Shown: piece after piece, positions 47,404-59,133 of the stretch | Numbering within the stretch: the stretch's first letter is position 1 | Layout of the letters: each line of letters begins with the position of its first letter | Origin: Earliella scabrosa | Taxonomy: Eukaryota; Basidiomycota; Agaricomycetes; Polyporales; Polyporaceae | NCBI GenBank assembly: GCA_022605405.1 | Contig: JABYQQ010000009.1 | Span: 930,001 to 994,000, forward strand | Reading direction: 5' to 3' | DNA length: 64,000 nucleotides | The notes under the pieces: generated by a model | What the model was told of the DNA's origin: nothing | What the model saw: the letters and a program-made list of their open reading frames with translations, nothing else | Databases searched by the model: none | Made by a program: the position numbers and the translations under genes

Positions 47404-49170
47404 TCAACACCGCAGAGGCAGTTCCGTCGTGACGACGACCGGCAGCGCGGGATCCTCACCACCGCTTTCCCCATCGCCTTCACTCTCCTTCGCGGGCGCG
47501 ATCATCCTTGCATCCGCCTGCCACCTCTTCCGCTCATCCACCCGCACGCTATGCATCATCCGCACGAGCTTGTCCACCCTCTGCCACGCCTTCCTCCGCT
47601 TCTGCCCCTCGCGCGTCTTGTCACTCCGGCTCGCCCACACGATGCGCAGTTCCGGGAACACCGTCGAGAAGAACAGCGCGACCTCTTCCGCATGCGCGAC
47701 CGGGGACGAGCTCACATGCAGGAGCTCGACACGCGAGGGGCTCCCGTGCGGCAGCGCGCGCAGCTCGTCGTAGTATTCCGGCGGGACGTGTCCGGTTGAC
47801 TGGGCGGCGGTCGCGTCGAGCTGCAGGCCGAGAGCTTCGAGCCGAGGGCAGTGCAGGGCAAACGGAATGAGAGCCTTGAGGGTCGTCCGAGGCGTGTCGT
47901 GGATACAGTAGGGTTGGTCTCCGAGGACGAACGTCCGGAGGTGGGGCCACGCCTTCGCTAGAGACGCGAAGAGCGAGTCGTCGATGTCGTGCAAGCACGG
48001 GAGCCGGAGGTCGAACGACTCGAGCAGGTTGAAGTCGAGAAGAGGCGAGAAGTGTATGGAGCGGAGGACCGCCTCCTGGGCGACAATGGCGGTACGATCA
48101 AATCGCTGCTTGAGACCGTCGAAGGGATAGACTTGGATCGAGGTGAGCGAGGAGGGCGACAGTTGCCTGCGTATGGACGGAAGGAAATTGAGGAGCGCGG
48201 CACTGTCGGGGATGGTAGTGATGGCGAGAGCGAGGCGTTGAATGAAGGGCAGAGCCATGGCACGGCTGAAGGCAGCGTACGCCTCAATACTAGAGGTTAT
48301 TTCGATATGGACAAGCGCCGGGAATGCATTAGATATGGTATGGGCAGAGCGCCATGCATTGAGCTCTGGGAGGCGGAACGAGCAGAACCGGAGTGTTGGA
48401 AGGGATGCGAGCGTATTCACGGCGTCTTCACTCAGCGCGATGAAGGCGCAGTTGAAGGACGTGAGGTTCGTAGTGCCTTGAACCGCATAAGAGAGCGCAA
48501 GAGAGGTCGCGGGGGTATTAGAGTAGAGATTAGGGAGGTTGTAGAACCCGAGATAGCGTAGAGAACTGATGCGGCGAGCCAGTATCGCAAAGAAGAGGGT
48601 CAGAATATGTCCAGAGTCGGCGCCGAGGTCCGACGCGCTGACGAACATCTGCTTGACATTGCTCCCGAGGAGGTATGCGAACGCGGGGAGATGGTGAGCA
48701 GCCAGGCCCAGGGATGACCACTTGAAGGCGCGGAGGTTGGAGAGCATTGTACCTTGCGGCCGCACCGCGCACAGCGATGGGAGTAGGTCGTAGGACAGTG
48801 TGAGGCGGGTGTATGCGTGTCGGTGAGCCGGATGTATCCCGAGCGTCCGGACGTAAGGCGCGTATCGCTCGAACGTCTTCCACTCGTGAGGCTTCGGCAG
48901 ACGCTGCAGGATCTGCATACAATTTTCATAAGCTCGGTGTCCGGATCATGAATAAATGCGAGCCCTCACAAGTTCGTTCTCTTCAACACACCAAGTGTCA
49001 GCGGGAAAGCACTTCACAAGGGGCGTGAGGTTGCTGAGGTCCGCCCATAAAGAGCGGAGAGCGGACTCGTGCAGCGCCTTGCAAGAGCGTGCGAGTGACG
49101 CGAGGGCGACTTCATCTAACGGTTCGCAGACCATGTTGACGATCTCGCTTATGTAGAGCGCCCGATGCAT
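47404..49170 (-). CDS. F-box-like protein, array copy F
   Basis: Exon 1 49170-48970, intron 48969-48913 (57 nt), exon 2 48912-47404; 569 aa, the longest copy. Exon 1: HRALYISEIVNMVCEPL, LASLARSCKALHESAL, LWADLSNLTPLVKCFPADTW. Body: HEWKTFERYAPYVRTLG, AVRPQGTMLSNLRAFKW, LPAFAYLLGSNVKQM. The charged tail (AWQRVDKLVRMMHSVRVDERKRW) is followed by an extra Glu/Gly-rich extension. The open frame on the opposite strand of exon 2 is a codon-bias shadow. The start is the ATG of MHRALY, matching paralogues D and E; the frame runs open upstream to 49224. Confidence 0.83.
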
Positions 49171-49876
49171 AGTGTATGATGATACTTCGATCAACGTGGC
49201 AATTAATAGGTGGTTCACCATCAACGGAGGGTATGAATACTCACTTAATCAGTCTATACGCTTCACTTTATAGATGAGGTAGTGTAGGCGTATGTCTGCG
49301 TCCGATCGTATGTCTGGATTAGCATCATGCCCGGAGAGAGAGACTGCACAAACACGAGAAGAGCCCACCGGAAGAGTATTAGGTAGTATGGGATGAACGA
49401 GTGTACTTTGTGGTATTATGCAGCTGTTGTCAGGTTATGGTAGCGGTGCACTGAACGAGTGGCTGGTGGGGGAAGCCAACCTGCAGCGAGTGCGCTGCTG
49501 CTGTTGAGGTGGCAGACGACCAACAGCCGAGATTAGCGAGCGAAGCGAGAGTGACGGAGCAATAGCGACGACGCGTACACGTGCTCTTGTGACGGGTCGC
49601 GTCGCGTTCGCCTCTGCTTCTCGCTGAGTTCTCCGTGAGTCAACGTCCGATCCCAAAATGACATGCATCGAGCCATTCTATTTCCCCGTAGGACGGCGCC
49701 CACTGTCTAGTCTACGAGCAACCAAGACAGCGCACGCGAGCGCAACAAGAGCAAACTGCTGATCAATGTGACCGACGCGTTCAGAAGTGAACTGAGCGAG
49801 TAGATGCGAATAATGAACACTACTCACCATCCGTCGACATCCATCTCCTCATGTTGCCTGGATGAGCGGCCACGGT
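49171..49876. other. Array spacer (706 bp)
   Basis: No gene seen. Confidence 0.6.
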
Positions 49877-51552
49877 CTAATCACCGCCTTGCTCGCCGTT
49901 TTTATTCTCCATCCTCCTGCGCTCATCTTCACGGATCATCTTGTACCAGGGGAGTAGCCAAAGGGCCGTATCCCAATCCGCCCGCCAGCGACTGGCTCGC
50001 TCTCCGAACGAGGGCATCACGATGCTCAGGTTGGGAAACAGCCGCGCCAGAGACCCCGCGACCCGCCCGGGCGATGCTATAGGTGAGGTTCCAGCGTCGA
50101 TATGAGACACCTTCGAAGCGGCCGCGTCTTTAGGGAGTAGTGCGTCTACGCCGTGGGCTGTGAGCGACAGGGCTGCGTTGAAGCAGATTCCGAGACTTCG
50201 TAATTCCGGACAATGGAGGGCAAATGGAACCAGAGCAGAGATGTCGGGCAGCGGCGTGTCGTGCACGCACACGTCGGAGGTCCCGATATTGATTTTTCGG
50301 ATTTCGGGGAGAGCGCGCGCAATCTCGAGATAGAAGCTGCTGGTGAGCGTGTAACGGCAGGGAAGATTAACTTCAAGCTGTCGCAGTGTGGTGTATTCCA
50401 GGAGCGGGTGTAGGTCTGTTGGGCGTAGAGTCGCGCCGCCATCGTCCGCGACCTCGTGCCTAGCACGGGGAGAGCTAGGACATATCGCTAAGCAGCTAAC
50501 CTTGAGGGGCGAGAACTGCTGACGGATGGCGATGAAGAAGAGAGGAATGTCATCTTGATCGGGAGGCTCGGATATGCGGAGTTTGATGTCGCTTACGTTG
50601 GACAAGGAGGTTACGGCACTGAAAGCGATGTAGTCGCGCGCATTTGTTAAGAGTATGAGACTGCGTAGGGCGCAGAACTGCAAGGTCCCCGCCCCTGACG
50701 ATGGCCAGGTCAGGGAGAGCGGTAGTTGGACATTAAGGATGACGAGGTTGGAAAGCTTGCCGAAGGCATGGAACGCGCCCTCGTCGATGGGAATACCCGT
50801 GCACTTGAAGTATTTGAGTGAGGAGTACTGTTCCAAGACATGGAGGACGGAGGATGACGGGACGATGGAGTGTGATGGGGCAACGGAGTGTCGTCCTGCA
50901 ACAGTGTAGTCGAGGAGAAACTCTTCGAGATGAGGGAATTGATGGAGGATCCAGGAAAGCGATGACTTGAGGCTATTCTGTGGATCCTTGTTCGCTGGAA
51001 CGAACCACTCGACGAGGCGCAAGACCTTTAGTTGGGGCCCAACGAGGGAAAGCGCCAACGGCAGGAGTTCGTTCGGGATCAGGTCATACTGCCATACAAG
51101 TGTGGACAACTTGGGAAGTAGGATCATCACTGGTCGGTAGGACGCCAAAGTCGAGACTGCGTCAGCCGATATCCGTACAGCACGTCTCGGTGTGAAGAGA
51201 CCGATGTGTCGTACATGACGTGAGTGATGTAGAAAGCGCTCCCAGTCTTCCGGGCTTAGAGAGCGCACGAATTTCTGTGGAGCACATATGTTCGGCAAGG
51301 CCAGGAATTGTCATAGACAAAACACCGACTCACCAGTGAAAAGTTAAGGTGTCTACCGGTAGCGTGCTCAACCCAGGTGTCCTGCGGGAGCAGATGCACC
51401 AAAGGGGCGAAGTCCGGAAGGCTACGCCATATGGCCGGGGTGACGTCTTCGCGGAACGCCTTACAGGACATAGCAAGAGAGACGAGGGTTTTCCCAGTTG
51501 AGTGCGAACATATTAAGTCAAAGACTTCGTGTATGAGGAACACCGGATGCAT
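49877..51552 (-). CDS. F-box-like protein, array copy G
   Basis: Exon 1 51552-51334, intron 51333-51275 (59 nt), exon 2 51274-49877; 538 aa. Exon 1: PVFLIHEVFDLICSH, LVSLAMSCKAFREDV, IWRSLPDFAPLVHLLPQDTW. Body: SPEDWERFLHHSRHVRHIG, SYRPVMILLPKLSTLVW, LLPLALSLVGPQLKVLRL, then IPLFFIAIRQQFSPLKV and LHPLLEYTTLRQLEVNLPC. The tail is LLPWYKMIREDERRRMENKNG. Together with copies H and I this forms a subgroup marked by LLPW before the tail. It is the best guide for recognising the nearby relic. Function inferred as for the family. Confidence 0.83.
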
Positions 51553-52089
51553 GTTTGGTGCGTCAACGTTGCCGCCTTGACAGAAGCGTCAAGTGCAGAA
51601 GCGGTCCGAAAATTGAGCGCGGAATGGCGGGAATTCCCACGCTCCCTGGTAACGCCCATAGCTCGGCCTCCGACAGCCTCCGACTCGGACGTGTTCCTCA
51701 GGCTCTAGCTCGCCGGGCCGCTCAATTGAAGTGTTGCTCTCGCGGCCCAGAAGTATCATGATATGCAGAGACTGAGTTGACTCTTCCCCATTTCCAATCC
51801 CGTTTACGATCGCTACTTGTACGATACTAAGGAGTACTTTCCTGAGCTGAAAGACATGCATGATCAGCACGGTGCACCTAGTACTTCGACATCGCTTCTC
51901 AGCCTGTCTGCCAATCACGGCTCCATGCCTGAAATATGGCTGGCGAATTCCTCCGGTGAATTCATTTGCGAGGTCCAACAAGACTCAGGAAGACAGGGGA
52001 TGAGGTGGGCGGTAAAGGGGGAACCAGCGCGCACGGGATCTGAAGACTGAGGGAGTGCGTCCTCTTGCATAGCCCGTTCGGCGTCGAAT
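51553..52089. other. Array spacer (537 bp)
   Basis: No gene seen. Open frames here do not align with any family block. Confidence 0.5.
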
Positions 52090-52560
52090 TAGAGGTAGAT
52101 CGTGGCAGCACGGCGGGTGGACTTCGAGCAGCTGCGACCGGTAGATATTGATAAGCGGCCGAAGATGTCGTAGGCAGACTCTACGACGGTGTTCTCTTCC
52201 ATTATCTGCAAGTCCTGATGACAGGCGTGCTGTACGGATAGACGAGTAATGATTTACGGGCGAGATCCGACGGTAAATGGCAAGGAACAGGAGCGGTCTG
52301 CTGGCATCGGGCATGCCGGGGAAGGTGCTGAACGCGTGTACGTGTCCGCCGTCGCCGTCGTTGTTCGGAGTTTGGGGAAGCGTAACGCGGAAAGGCGACA
52401 GTCGACAGTGATTGCGGCATCGACAAGGTGAGTGACCGGAGGTTGGCAAGCACCGTTGAAGGTGTGTTCGTCGATGCGGCACATGCGAACGAGTTGAGAC
52501 GAGATTGTTCTTGAGCGAGCCTAAGGACGGTGGCGGGAACAATTGGGAGAGTCTTGCGAG
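52090..52560 (-). pseudogene. Truncated relic of an F-box-like gene
   Basis: Only the middle of a family body survives, in more than one frame. Compared with copy G: ATVLRLAQEQSRLNSFAC corresponds to SVLHVLEQYSSLKYFKC; LANLRSLTLSMPQSLS to FGKLSNLVILNVQLPLSL; ASRPLLFLAIYRRISPV to DDIPLFFIAIRQQFSPL; LRPLINIYRSQLLEVHPPC to LHPLLEYTTLRQLEVNLPC. The F-box exon, opening block and C-terminal tail are missing, and at least one frame change is needed near 52,390-52,405. This is a decayed array unit between copies G and H. Confidence 0.7.
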
Positions 52561-52731
52561 TATCCCGCATACGAGGTCGAGCCCTTGGAGACGAGAGGAT
52601 TGGGAAGATCATGCAACGGACGGACAAAGATCCCGCTTTATCCGCACTGTCCGCCGCTAGTTGAGAGCCAGTCAGCCAAGCGGGCGTAAACAAAAAGTTT
52701 TGCACTCACCATCATCTGAACGTCAGTTCAG

Positions 52732-54392
52732 TCATCCGCTATGTACATGCGCAGCGTCCGCCCTGCTCTGACCGCCGTTCCGGCCGTCTCTGCGGATCAT
52801 CTCGAACCACGGTAGGAGCGTCTGGGCCTTCTCCCACCCCGCAGACCAAGCAAGTTGCTGGGTCGTAACCATGTACCCGGTGTTGATCTCCTTGAGTGAA
52901 GGAAGCAAGCGTGCAAGGCAAGCAGCCGCCACCTCGGGGCTCACTATTGGTGAGCGCCCAACCTGCAGGGTGTGAATACGCGAAGAACTCGCATGCGGGA
53001 GCAATGCTTCGACTTCTGCAATGCTTATTGCACGTGTTGCGTCGAAGCAGAGGCCGAGGTTCTCGAGATTCGGGCAATAGAGTGCAAAGGGGGCCAGCGC
53101 GTCGATCTCGGGGAGAACATCGTGTCTGCAGAGATGTGAAGTTGCGAGATTGATGGAGGTGAGCTGTGGAAGAGCCCGCGCTGTGTCGAGGTAGAAGCCA
53201 CGGTCTAGTGTAATTCGACATTCGAGGCCGAACTCGAGGTGTTGTAATTGGTAAAATCAAGAAGAGGTCGCAGACAAGCAGGATCGATCACAGGCACTTC
53301 TGCCATATGTTCGCTGGCGTAGTTAAAAGTGAGAGATAGGCGAGTTAGGTTGAGGGGCGAGAATTGCTCGCGGAGTGCCTTGATGAGATGGGGGATGTCA
53401 TCGTGGATTGGAAGCTGTTTGACAGATAGCTCTACTGTGGTCACCGTGGGGAGGGTGGTGAATCTGCTGAAGGCGACGTAGTCCCGCGTGTTGGTCACGA
53501 TCTGCAGGACGCGCAAAGATGGGAAGCTGAGCATGGGCATCGCCGGTAACCATGTGGAAGTGCATAGCTCCACCTCGAGACGAAAGAGGGCTGGGAGTTC
53601 TCCAAGGGCAATGAGCGTATCTTCCGTGAGAGGGATCCCCATGAGAGAGAAAGTCCTCAGATAGGACAGGCCTTGTGCCATTCGCAGCAGTGACGTGTGG
53701 ATATGAGGATGCCCGTGGGGTGCCACCTGGCCAAGGTGGTCAAGATTGAAGTCTTCGAGTCGATGGAAGTGATGGGTGATGCGAGACAGGGATGACTCCA
53801 GATATCGCTCCGAGTCATCATTCGGTGGGGCTTCCCATTCGAAGGCGCGGAAGGTGCGGAGGGTGGGCCCGATGAATGATAAGACAACAGGAAGGTCTTC
53901 ATCAGGAATGCCGATGAATTGGTTGCACGAGCTCCAAACCAGAGTGACCAACCTGGGGAGTAGCACCATCACCGGGCGGTAGGCAGCCAGTTTCCATACG
54001 GTGTCATGCGAGAGTTCGTCTTTGGCTTCGACTGAATAGGTTCCGACGTGGCGTACGTGGTACGAGTACCGAAGAAATCGCACCCAGTCTGCAGGTGCAA
54101 GGGGGCGTACGATATTCTGTAGGCTCCCGTGAAACTTCTGCTTCATTGGCGCTATATACATCAGACTCACCAATTCAGGTGGTTGTCCATGTTCAACGCC
54201 TATTGCGATTGTCCACGCGTCTTGAGGGAACAAGCGCACCAGTGGGACCAAGTTCGGAAGGCTGTCCCATAGTTTTTCGATCGCAGGTTCGTGGAAGTCT
54301 CTGCAACACGCTGCCAGAGACACTAACGTTGACTCGGTCGCGTACGAGCATATATAGCCAATAATTTCAGGGATTCGAAGCGATCGGTGCAT
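52732..54392 (-). pseudogene. F-box-like array copy H, single frameshift
   Basis: Exon 1 54392-54171, intron 54170-54117 (54 nt, stop-free and so hidden in an open frame), body from 54116 to a stop at 52732. Exon 1: HRSLRIPEIIGYICSY, LVSLAACCRDFHEPAI, LWDSLPNLVPLVRLFPQDAW. The body is normal down to CLRPLLDFT. Translation then hits a stop at 53205 unless the frame shifts: one base is missing between 53251 and 53250, in TTTACCAATTA. After the shift the family sequence resumes at once (LQHLEFGLECRITL, PFALYCPNLENLGLCFDA) and runs to LLPWFEMIRRDGRN. A single fresh-looking indel means a recent pseudogene, an assembly error, or a truncated but expressed protein. Confidence 0.8.
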
Positions 54393-55082
54393 CGGGGGGA
54401 TGAGTGTACTATTCAGAAGAGGCTTGGAACTTGGAAGAGGCTGGCAAGCGAGCCTACGCGCGCGGTCATGCTTTCGCACGGCTGGAACGGTGACGTAAAG
54501 AACAAACAAATACAAAGCATTCCGGAAGGCTCATATTCCTTAATGTCGCACTTCATATTGTCAAGATTCTGAACTTTTCGATGAGGTTGGCTCGAGCGAG
54601 CTGGTAGAGCTACCATGCATTCGGCGAGACGGCCGACGCCATGCGGGCAGATGCTTGCTGCACCGCGGTTAGGAAGATGGTGAGTCACAGCAGTGCCAGT
54701 GAACTTTTCCTCCCATGTACTACTACAGGTGAACGTTTCACATAGACATCGACTTAGGATTGCGTGTGCGTGCCCCCTTGATCTGTGTGGCGTTCTACCG
54801 TCGAAAAGCACCTCGTCCGGGTGTATCTCAATGCGAACGGTTGCCCCGAAGATTCGTCGTACTACTCGCAGGTTTCTCGAGCGGCGGTAAAGGGTCCCGA
54901 AGAACTTTAATCCAAGTTAGGTTCCTTAGACACGACGGTCCCGAACGGAGGTACTACCTCTACTGATCCCACGATTGAGAATTTCAAACCGCACGACCGT
55001 CGACCATCCCACGCGAAGCCAACATGACTTAAATGTCCGTCGCTACATGGGTACATGGCCTGAGCTGTGAGTCCCACAGTAC
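54393..55082. other. Divergent intergenic region, copy H and P450
   Basis: No gene seen; presumably promoters of both flanking genes. Confidence 0.6.
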
Positions 55083-57216
55083 ATGCCCATGTCTTCCTCG
55101 TCTGCGTCCGCGATCTATGCTATCCCAGTACTGATACTGGCTATAGCTCTCTACCTTCATTCGCTCGTATCATGGAAGCTTCGCTCTCGCGGCAGACCGC
55201 TTCCTCCAGGGCCCAAGGGTCTTCCTCTCATCGGTAATCTCCTGGACATGCCAAAGGTTAGGCCGTGGATCGGCTTCCTAGACCTATGTGCAGAATATGG
55301 TGCGTACATGGCTTCCTACCGACGAGTGGCGTTCTAAGGACGTGGACCTGTCCCTCAGGGAACGTGCTCTGCATGCAGGTACTCAACAAGACTATTATCG
55401 TTCTCGGAGACCCCTCCGCGATCTTCGAGTTCATGGATCGACGCTCGGCCAACACCTCGGACCGCAAGATGACGCAGAGCGTGATTCTGTGCGTCGAGTA
55501 TTCTTCGATAACACTCTCATAGAGGGGGCTGATCCCTTGCCGCGACAGCACCGGTCAAGCCTGGAACTGGGCTTTCTTCGAGTACGGTTCGCAATGGCGG
55601 CATCACCGCCGAGTATTCTGGCAGCACTTCCACCCTGGGGCGATTTCAAAGTACCGATCTGCACAGCGTGCGGGTGCGCACGCGCTTCTAGTCAAGTTGT
55701 CCAAACATGCAGGAAGCCTGGAAGAGTGCATCAACTAGTGAGCCCCCCGGAGTCTCTCCCTCCACACTTATCGCACGCACATCGCACGCTCACCCTATCG
55801 TTCCCACGTCTGCAGTTCGTTCACATCTGCCGTTTTGAAGATCGCATATGGCATCGACATCACTGACGCAAAAGACGAGACGCTCACCATAGTCCGAGAA
55901 GGCGTGGAAGGCACGCGCGAGGTCCTTGTCTCTGGAGGGTTCGCCGTGGACCACCTCCCCTTCCTCCGCCATCTACCGTCGTTCTTCCCTGGGGCCGGCT
56001 TCAAGAAGAGGTTTGCAGAGTGGCGCAAGGCGACGTTGCGCCTGCGGGATGCTCCGTTTGAGAGATATCAGGAGGGTCTGGTAAGTCCGCTGTCCTCACA
56101 GTCGGGTCTGAGACGAGCTGAGCAATCCCCAGGCTCAACACGGTGCACCGGACTGCGTCGTTACCGACATCCTGGAGAACGCATACAGTGAGGATGAGGA
56201 GGACGAGAAGAATCAGGCGTTCAACCCTCGCACGTGGAACCCTCGAGAGGTCGCGATGAGTGTCGGGGGAAACATCTTCGAGGGTAAGCTGCAGGTTTCA
56301 ATCGCCTTTCAACATTACTCAACTGGTCCTGTAGCCGGCTCGGATACAGTGCGTGCGATTATCCTGTGCTAGATCAGGAACGATTCACATCGCTCTCACT
56401 AGACGCTATCCACTATGGAGACGTTCTTCCTCGCCATGTCGCTCTACCCGGAGGTGCAGAAGAAAGCTCAGGCCGAGCTAGACGCGGTCGTTGGTCCTGA
56501 CAGGCTCCCCGACTTCAACGACCGCGAGGAGCTCGTGTATGTCAATGCCATCATCAAGGAGGCCTCCCGATGGCTCAACGTCGCTCCGCTGGGCATGTCC
56601 CACACCACTCTCGAAGACGACGAATTTCAGGGATATTTCATCCCCGCTGGGACGATTCTGATGGCCAATGTCTGGTGCGCGCACGGACTGCGTCGATATT
56701 CCGGAGCACCGCTGACATTCGATATAGGGCTTGCCTGCACGATCCTGAGGCGTATGAGGACCCGGACGTCTTCCGCCCTGAACGATTCATCCGAGATGGG
56801 AGGCTCGATCCGGACGTACGCGATCCATACGCCTTCGCGTTCGGCTTCGGTAGGAGGTAAGGTCCAATTCAACTCGGATGTGTAGACACCATGTGACCTG
56901 ACTGCGTGCATAGGATATGTCCTGGGAGATACTTCGCAGACGCGGCCCTCTTTATCAACATCGCGTCAGTGCTCCACGTCTTCAACATCACCCCGCCGCT
57001 TGACGAGAAGGGCCGGGAAATCAGGATAGAGCCGCGCATGACTGATAGTTTCGCTTCGTGAGTCTTGTTGCGACACACGGCGACTCTATCATCTAACTAA
57101 ACATACGCCGCTACAGTGCTCCCGAGGACTGTCGATGCACAATCACTCCTCGAGGTCCCTGGGCAGAAGCGCTCATCTTGAGTGCTGAACAGGACCTGAC
57201 CTTGGGCGAGGCATAA
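55083..57216 (+). CDS. Cytochrome P450 monooxygenase
   Basis: Membrane-anchored haem monooxygenase. Ten exons: 55083-55299, 55359-55488, 55549-55737, 55816-56080, 56133-56283, 56335-56348, 56403-56674, 56728-56856, 56914-57057 and 57117-57216; 536 aa, all phases consistent. An N-terminal anchor (IYAIPVLILAIALYLHSLV) precedes the proline hinge (PLPPGPKGLPLIGN). The I-helix is AGSDTT (about residues 318-323), the ExxR motif EASR (375-378) and the PERF motif FRPERF. The haem loop FGFGRRICPGR has its cysteine at about 458 and is split by an intron. Exon 6 is only 14 nt. The N-terminal half resembles fungal P450s of secondary metabolism and xenobiotic turnover; the substrate is unknown and no biosynthetic cluster surrounds it. 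It is the only plus-strand gene inside the F-box-like array and looks intact. A second ATG at 55089 is also possible. Confidence 0.94.
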
Positions 57217-57485
57217 ATACATAAATGGTGGCGGAGACTGGCATGTCTGTGAAAGACAGTCCAGATCGACGAGTTGCGACAAGTGCCTGCGATTTCCGCA
57301 GATCGTAAGAGAATTTGTTTCCGGGTCGTAGCTATGTACCCTATGCAAGTTCCGTCCATGGAGAGACGGGTACTTTACAACCGCTTCGGACAAGGAACTG
57401 CTCGTTGAACAGTCAGATGCAAAAGCGCATACATGAACGAACATACCTAGCACGGTCGCCATCCACTGGCCCAGTTGCCGATCAA
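57217..57485. other. Convergent 3' interval
   Basis: The P450 and array copy I end toward each other over 269 bp. AT-rich ATAAATACATAAATGG just after the P450 stop may serve as a polyadenylation signal. Confidence 0.4.
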
Positions 57486-59133
57486 TTACGAATACCACGC
57501 CGGGTCGATCCCCCGACCGTGCCTCTGCCTCTCAGCTTCCCGGACTGCCCCGACCCATGGCAGTAAGCTGTCAACCTTCTCCCAATCCTCCACCCAGGCA
57601 CGTACTTCCGGCGTCCACAACCAATCACTGAATCCGATGCCGCGAGCTGCGACGTCGGGGAAGACGCGCGCGATGAATGCAGCAACAGCCTCGGGATGTT
57701 TGATAGGAGATATACCGACGTCGAGGTACTGCACTCCAGAAACGCGAGCGGTGAGAGGGAGGGCAGTGACCACTGCACTCGTCGAGAATCCGCGCGTGGC
57801 GTCGATGGAGATTGAGAGTCGTAGCAGGTCCGGACAATGTAGTGCGAATGGGACGAGCACCTCGAGGGATGGACGACCGATGTGTATACAGCCCGCGCCG
57901 TCGCCGATGGCTAGAGAGGTAAGGTCGGGAAGGGCTTGCGCCAAATCTTCGTAGAAGCGGTAGTCGAACGAATAGTGACAGACGAAGCTGACGTCAAGCA
58001 TTGTAAGTCGCTTGTAGCCTAGTAGGGGTCGTAGGTGGTGCGGACTGATCGTAGCATCGGGTTCCATCTCTACAGCTTCATCGGTAGGGACAATGGCGAG
58101 GTCGCGAAGAGAGGCGGGTGAACATTGATGGCAAATCGATTGGAAAAGCGCATCGACTTCGGCGGGGTTGGGAGCATCCGAGAGTTTGAGTTCCAATATG
58201 TCTATCACTGGGAACGCTTTGAAGGTGCTGAAACGGATGTAGTCGCGGGTAGTCGTGGTAATGAGGAGGCTGCGCAGCACTGGGAAAGCATCGCTGGGAA
58301 GGGGCCAAACAGACGGTGAACTCAAAGCAATGGACATCGACGTGATGTTGTTCAGTCGCCCTAGACTTGCGAAGACGACATCAGTAATAGGTATGTCGGG
58401 ACATCTGAATGTTGTGAGATGGGCTGCGTTTTGCGACAGAAGAAGGAGCTCGGGATTGAGAAGGGAGCTATCCTGAATAATTGGGCCTTGTATCTGAATG
58501 CTTTCGAGAAGGGGGGATTGCAGAGTTATCGTGGTCAGCGCGGTTTTCAGAATGCGCAACGAGTTGGTGAGTGGTAAGGACCAGCCGGTAATTGATATAT
58601 CCTTCAGATGCGGCCCAACAGATGATAGAAAGATAGCGAGTTGTTCATCCTTGAATCCAACGGAGCACCACTCGACGGTGTGTAACCGAGGGAAGAGGGT
58701 GATGGTGGAGTTGTAGGTCGACCACAGCTGTAGAAAAGCGGGGTGGATAGCCTGAGGGTCTGTGGTCCCGACATAGGCCCCCAAGTGCCGTACATGTCTA
58801 GAATAGTGGAGAAATCGCTCCCAGTCGGCCGGAGAAGGAGAACGGACGATTTGCTGAAGACGGATGAGGAATGATGGGCATTCAGGGTGCGGATAAACGC
58901 ACCAGTTCGTCGCCTTCCACTCGCCACGCGTCCTCCGGTAGACATCTCACTAACGGACTGACACCTCCGAGGGTCCGCCAGAGTTGCCGAATAGCCGGCT
59001 CGTGAATGTACGTGCAGGAACTTGCGAGAGAGGCGAGGGTGGCGTTCGTGGCGAAGGTACAGATGTAGGAGACAATGTCTTGGATCGAGAAGATGTGATG
59101 GGTCGGCTGGTAGCTCTCAAGTTGCGCTCCCAT
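57486..59133 (-). CDS. F-box-like protein, array copy I
   Basis: Exon 1 59133-58903, intron 58902-58854 (49 nt), exon 2 58853-57486; 532 aa. Exon 1: HHIFSIQDIVSYICTF, LASLASSCTYIHEPAI, LWRTLGGVSPLVRCLPEDAW. The body opens with SPADWERFLHYSRHVRHLG, then TITLFPRLHTVEW, LAIFLSSVGPHLKDI, LRPLLGYKRLTML and LVPFALHCPDLLRLSI. The tail is LLPWVGAVREAERQRHG. It belongs to the LLPW subgroup with copies G and H. Exon 1 joins to Q-I-V-R through the CAG acceptor in phase 0. Function inferred as for the family. Confidence 0.83.

Noticed and set aside
47989..48561. Open frame on the plus strand opposite array copy F (190 codons)
   Set aside because: It is the antisense shadow of a real coding exon with strong codon bias; its product is Glu/Arg/Gly-rich with no motif.
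51589..51981. Minus-strand open frame between copy G and the relic
   Set aside because: It aligns with no block of the F-box-like family and has no other motif.
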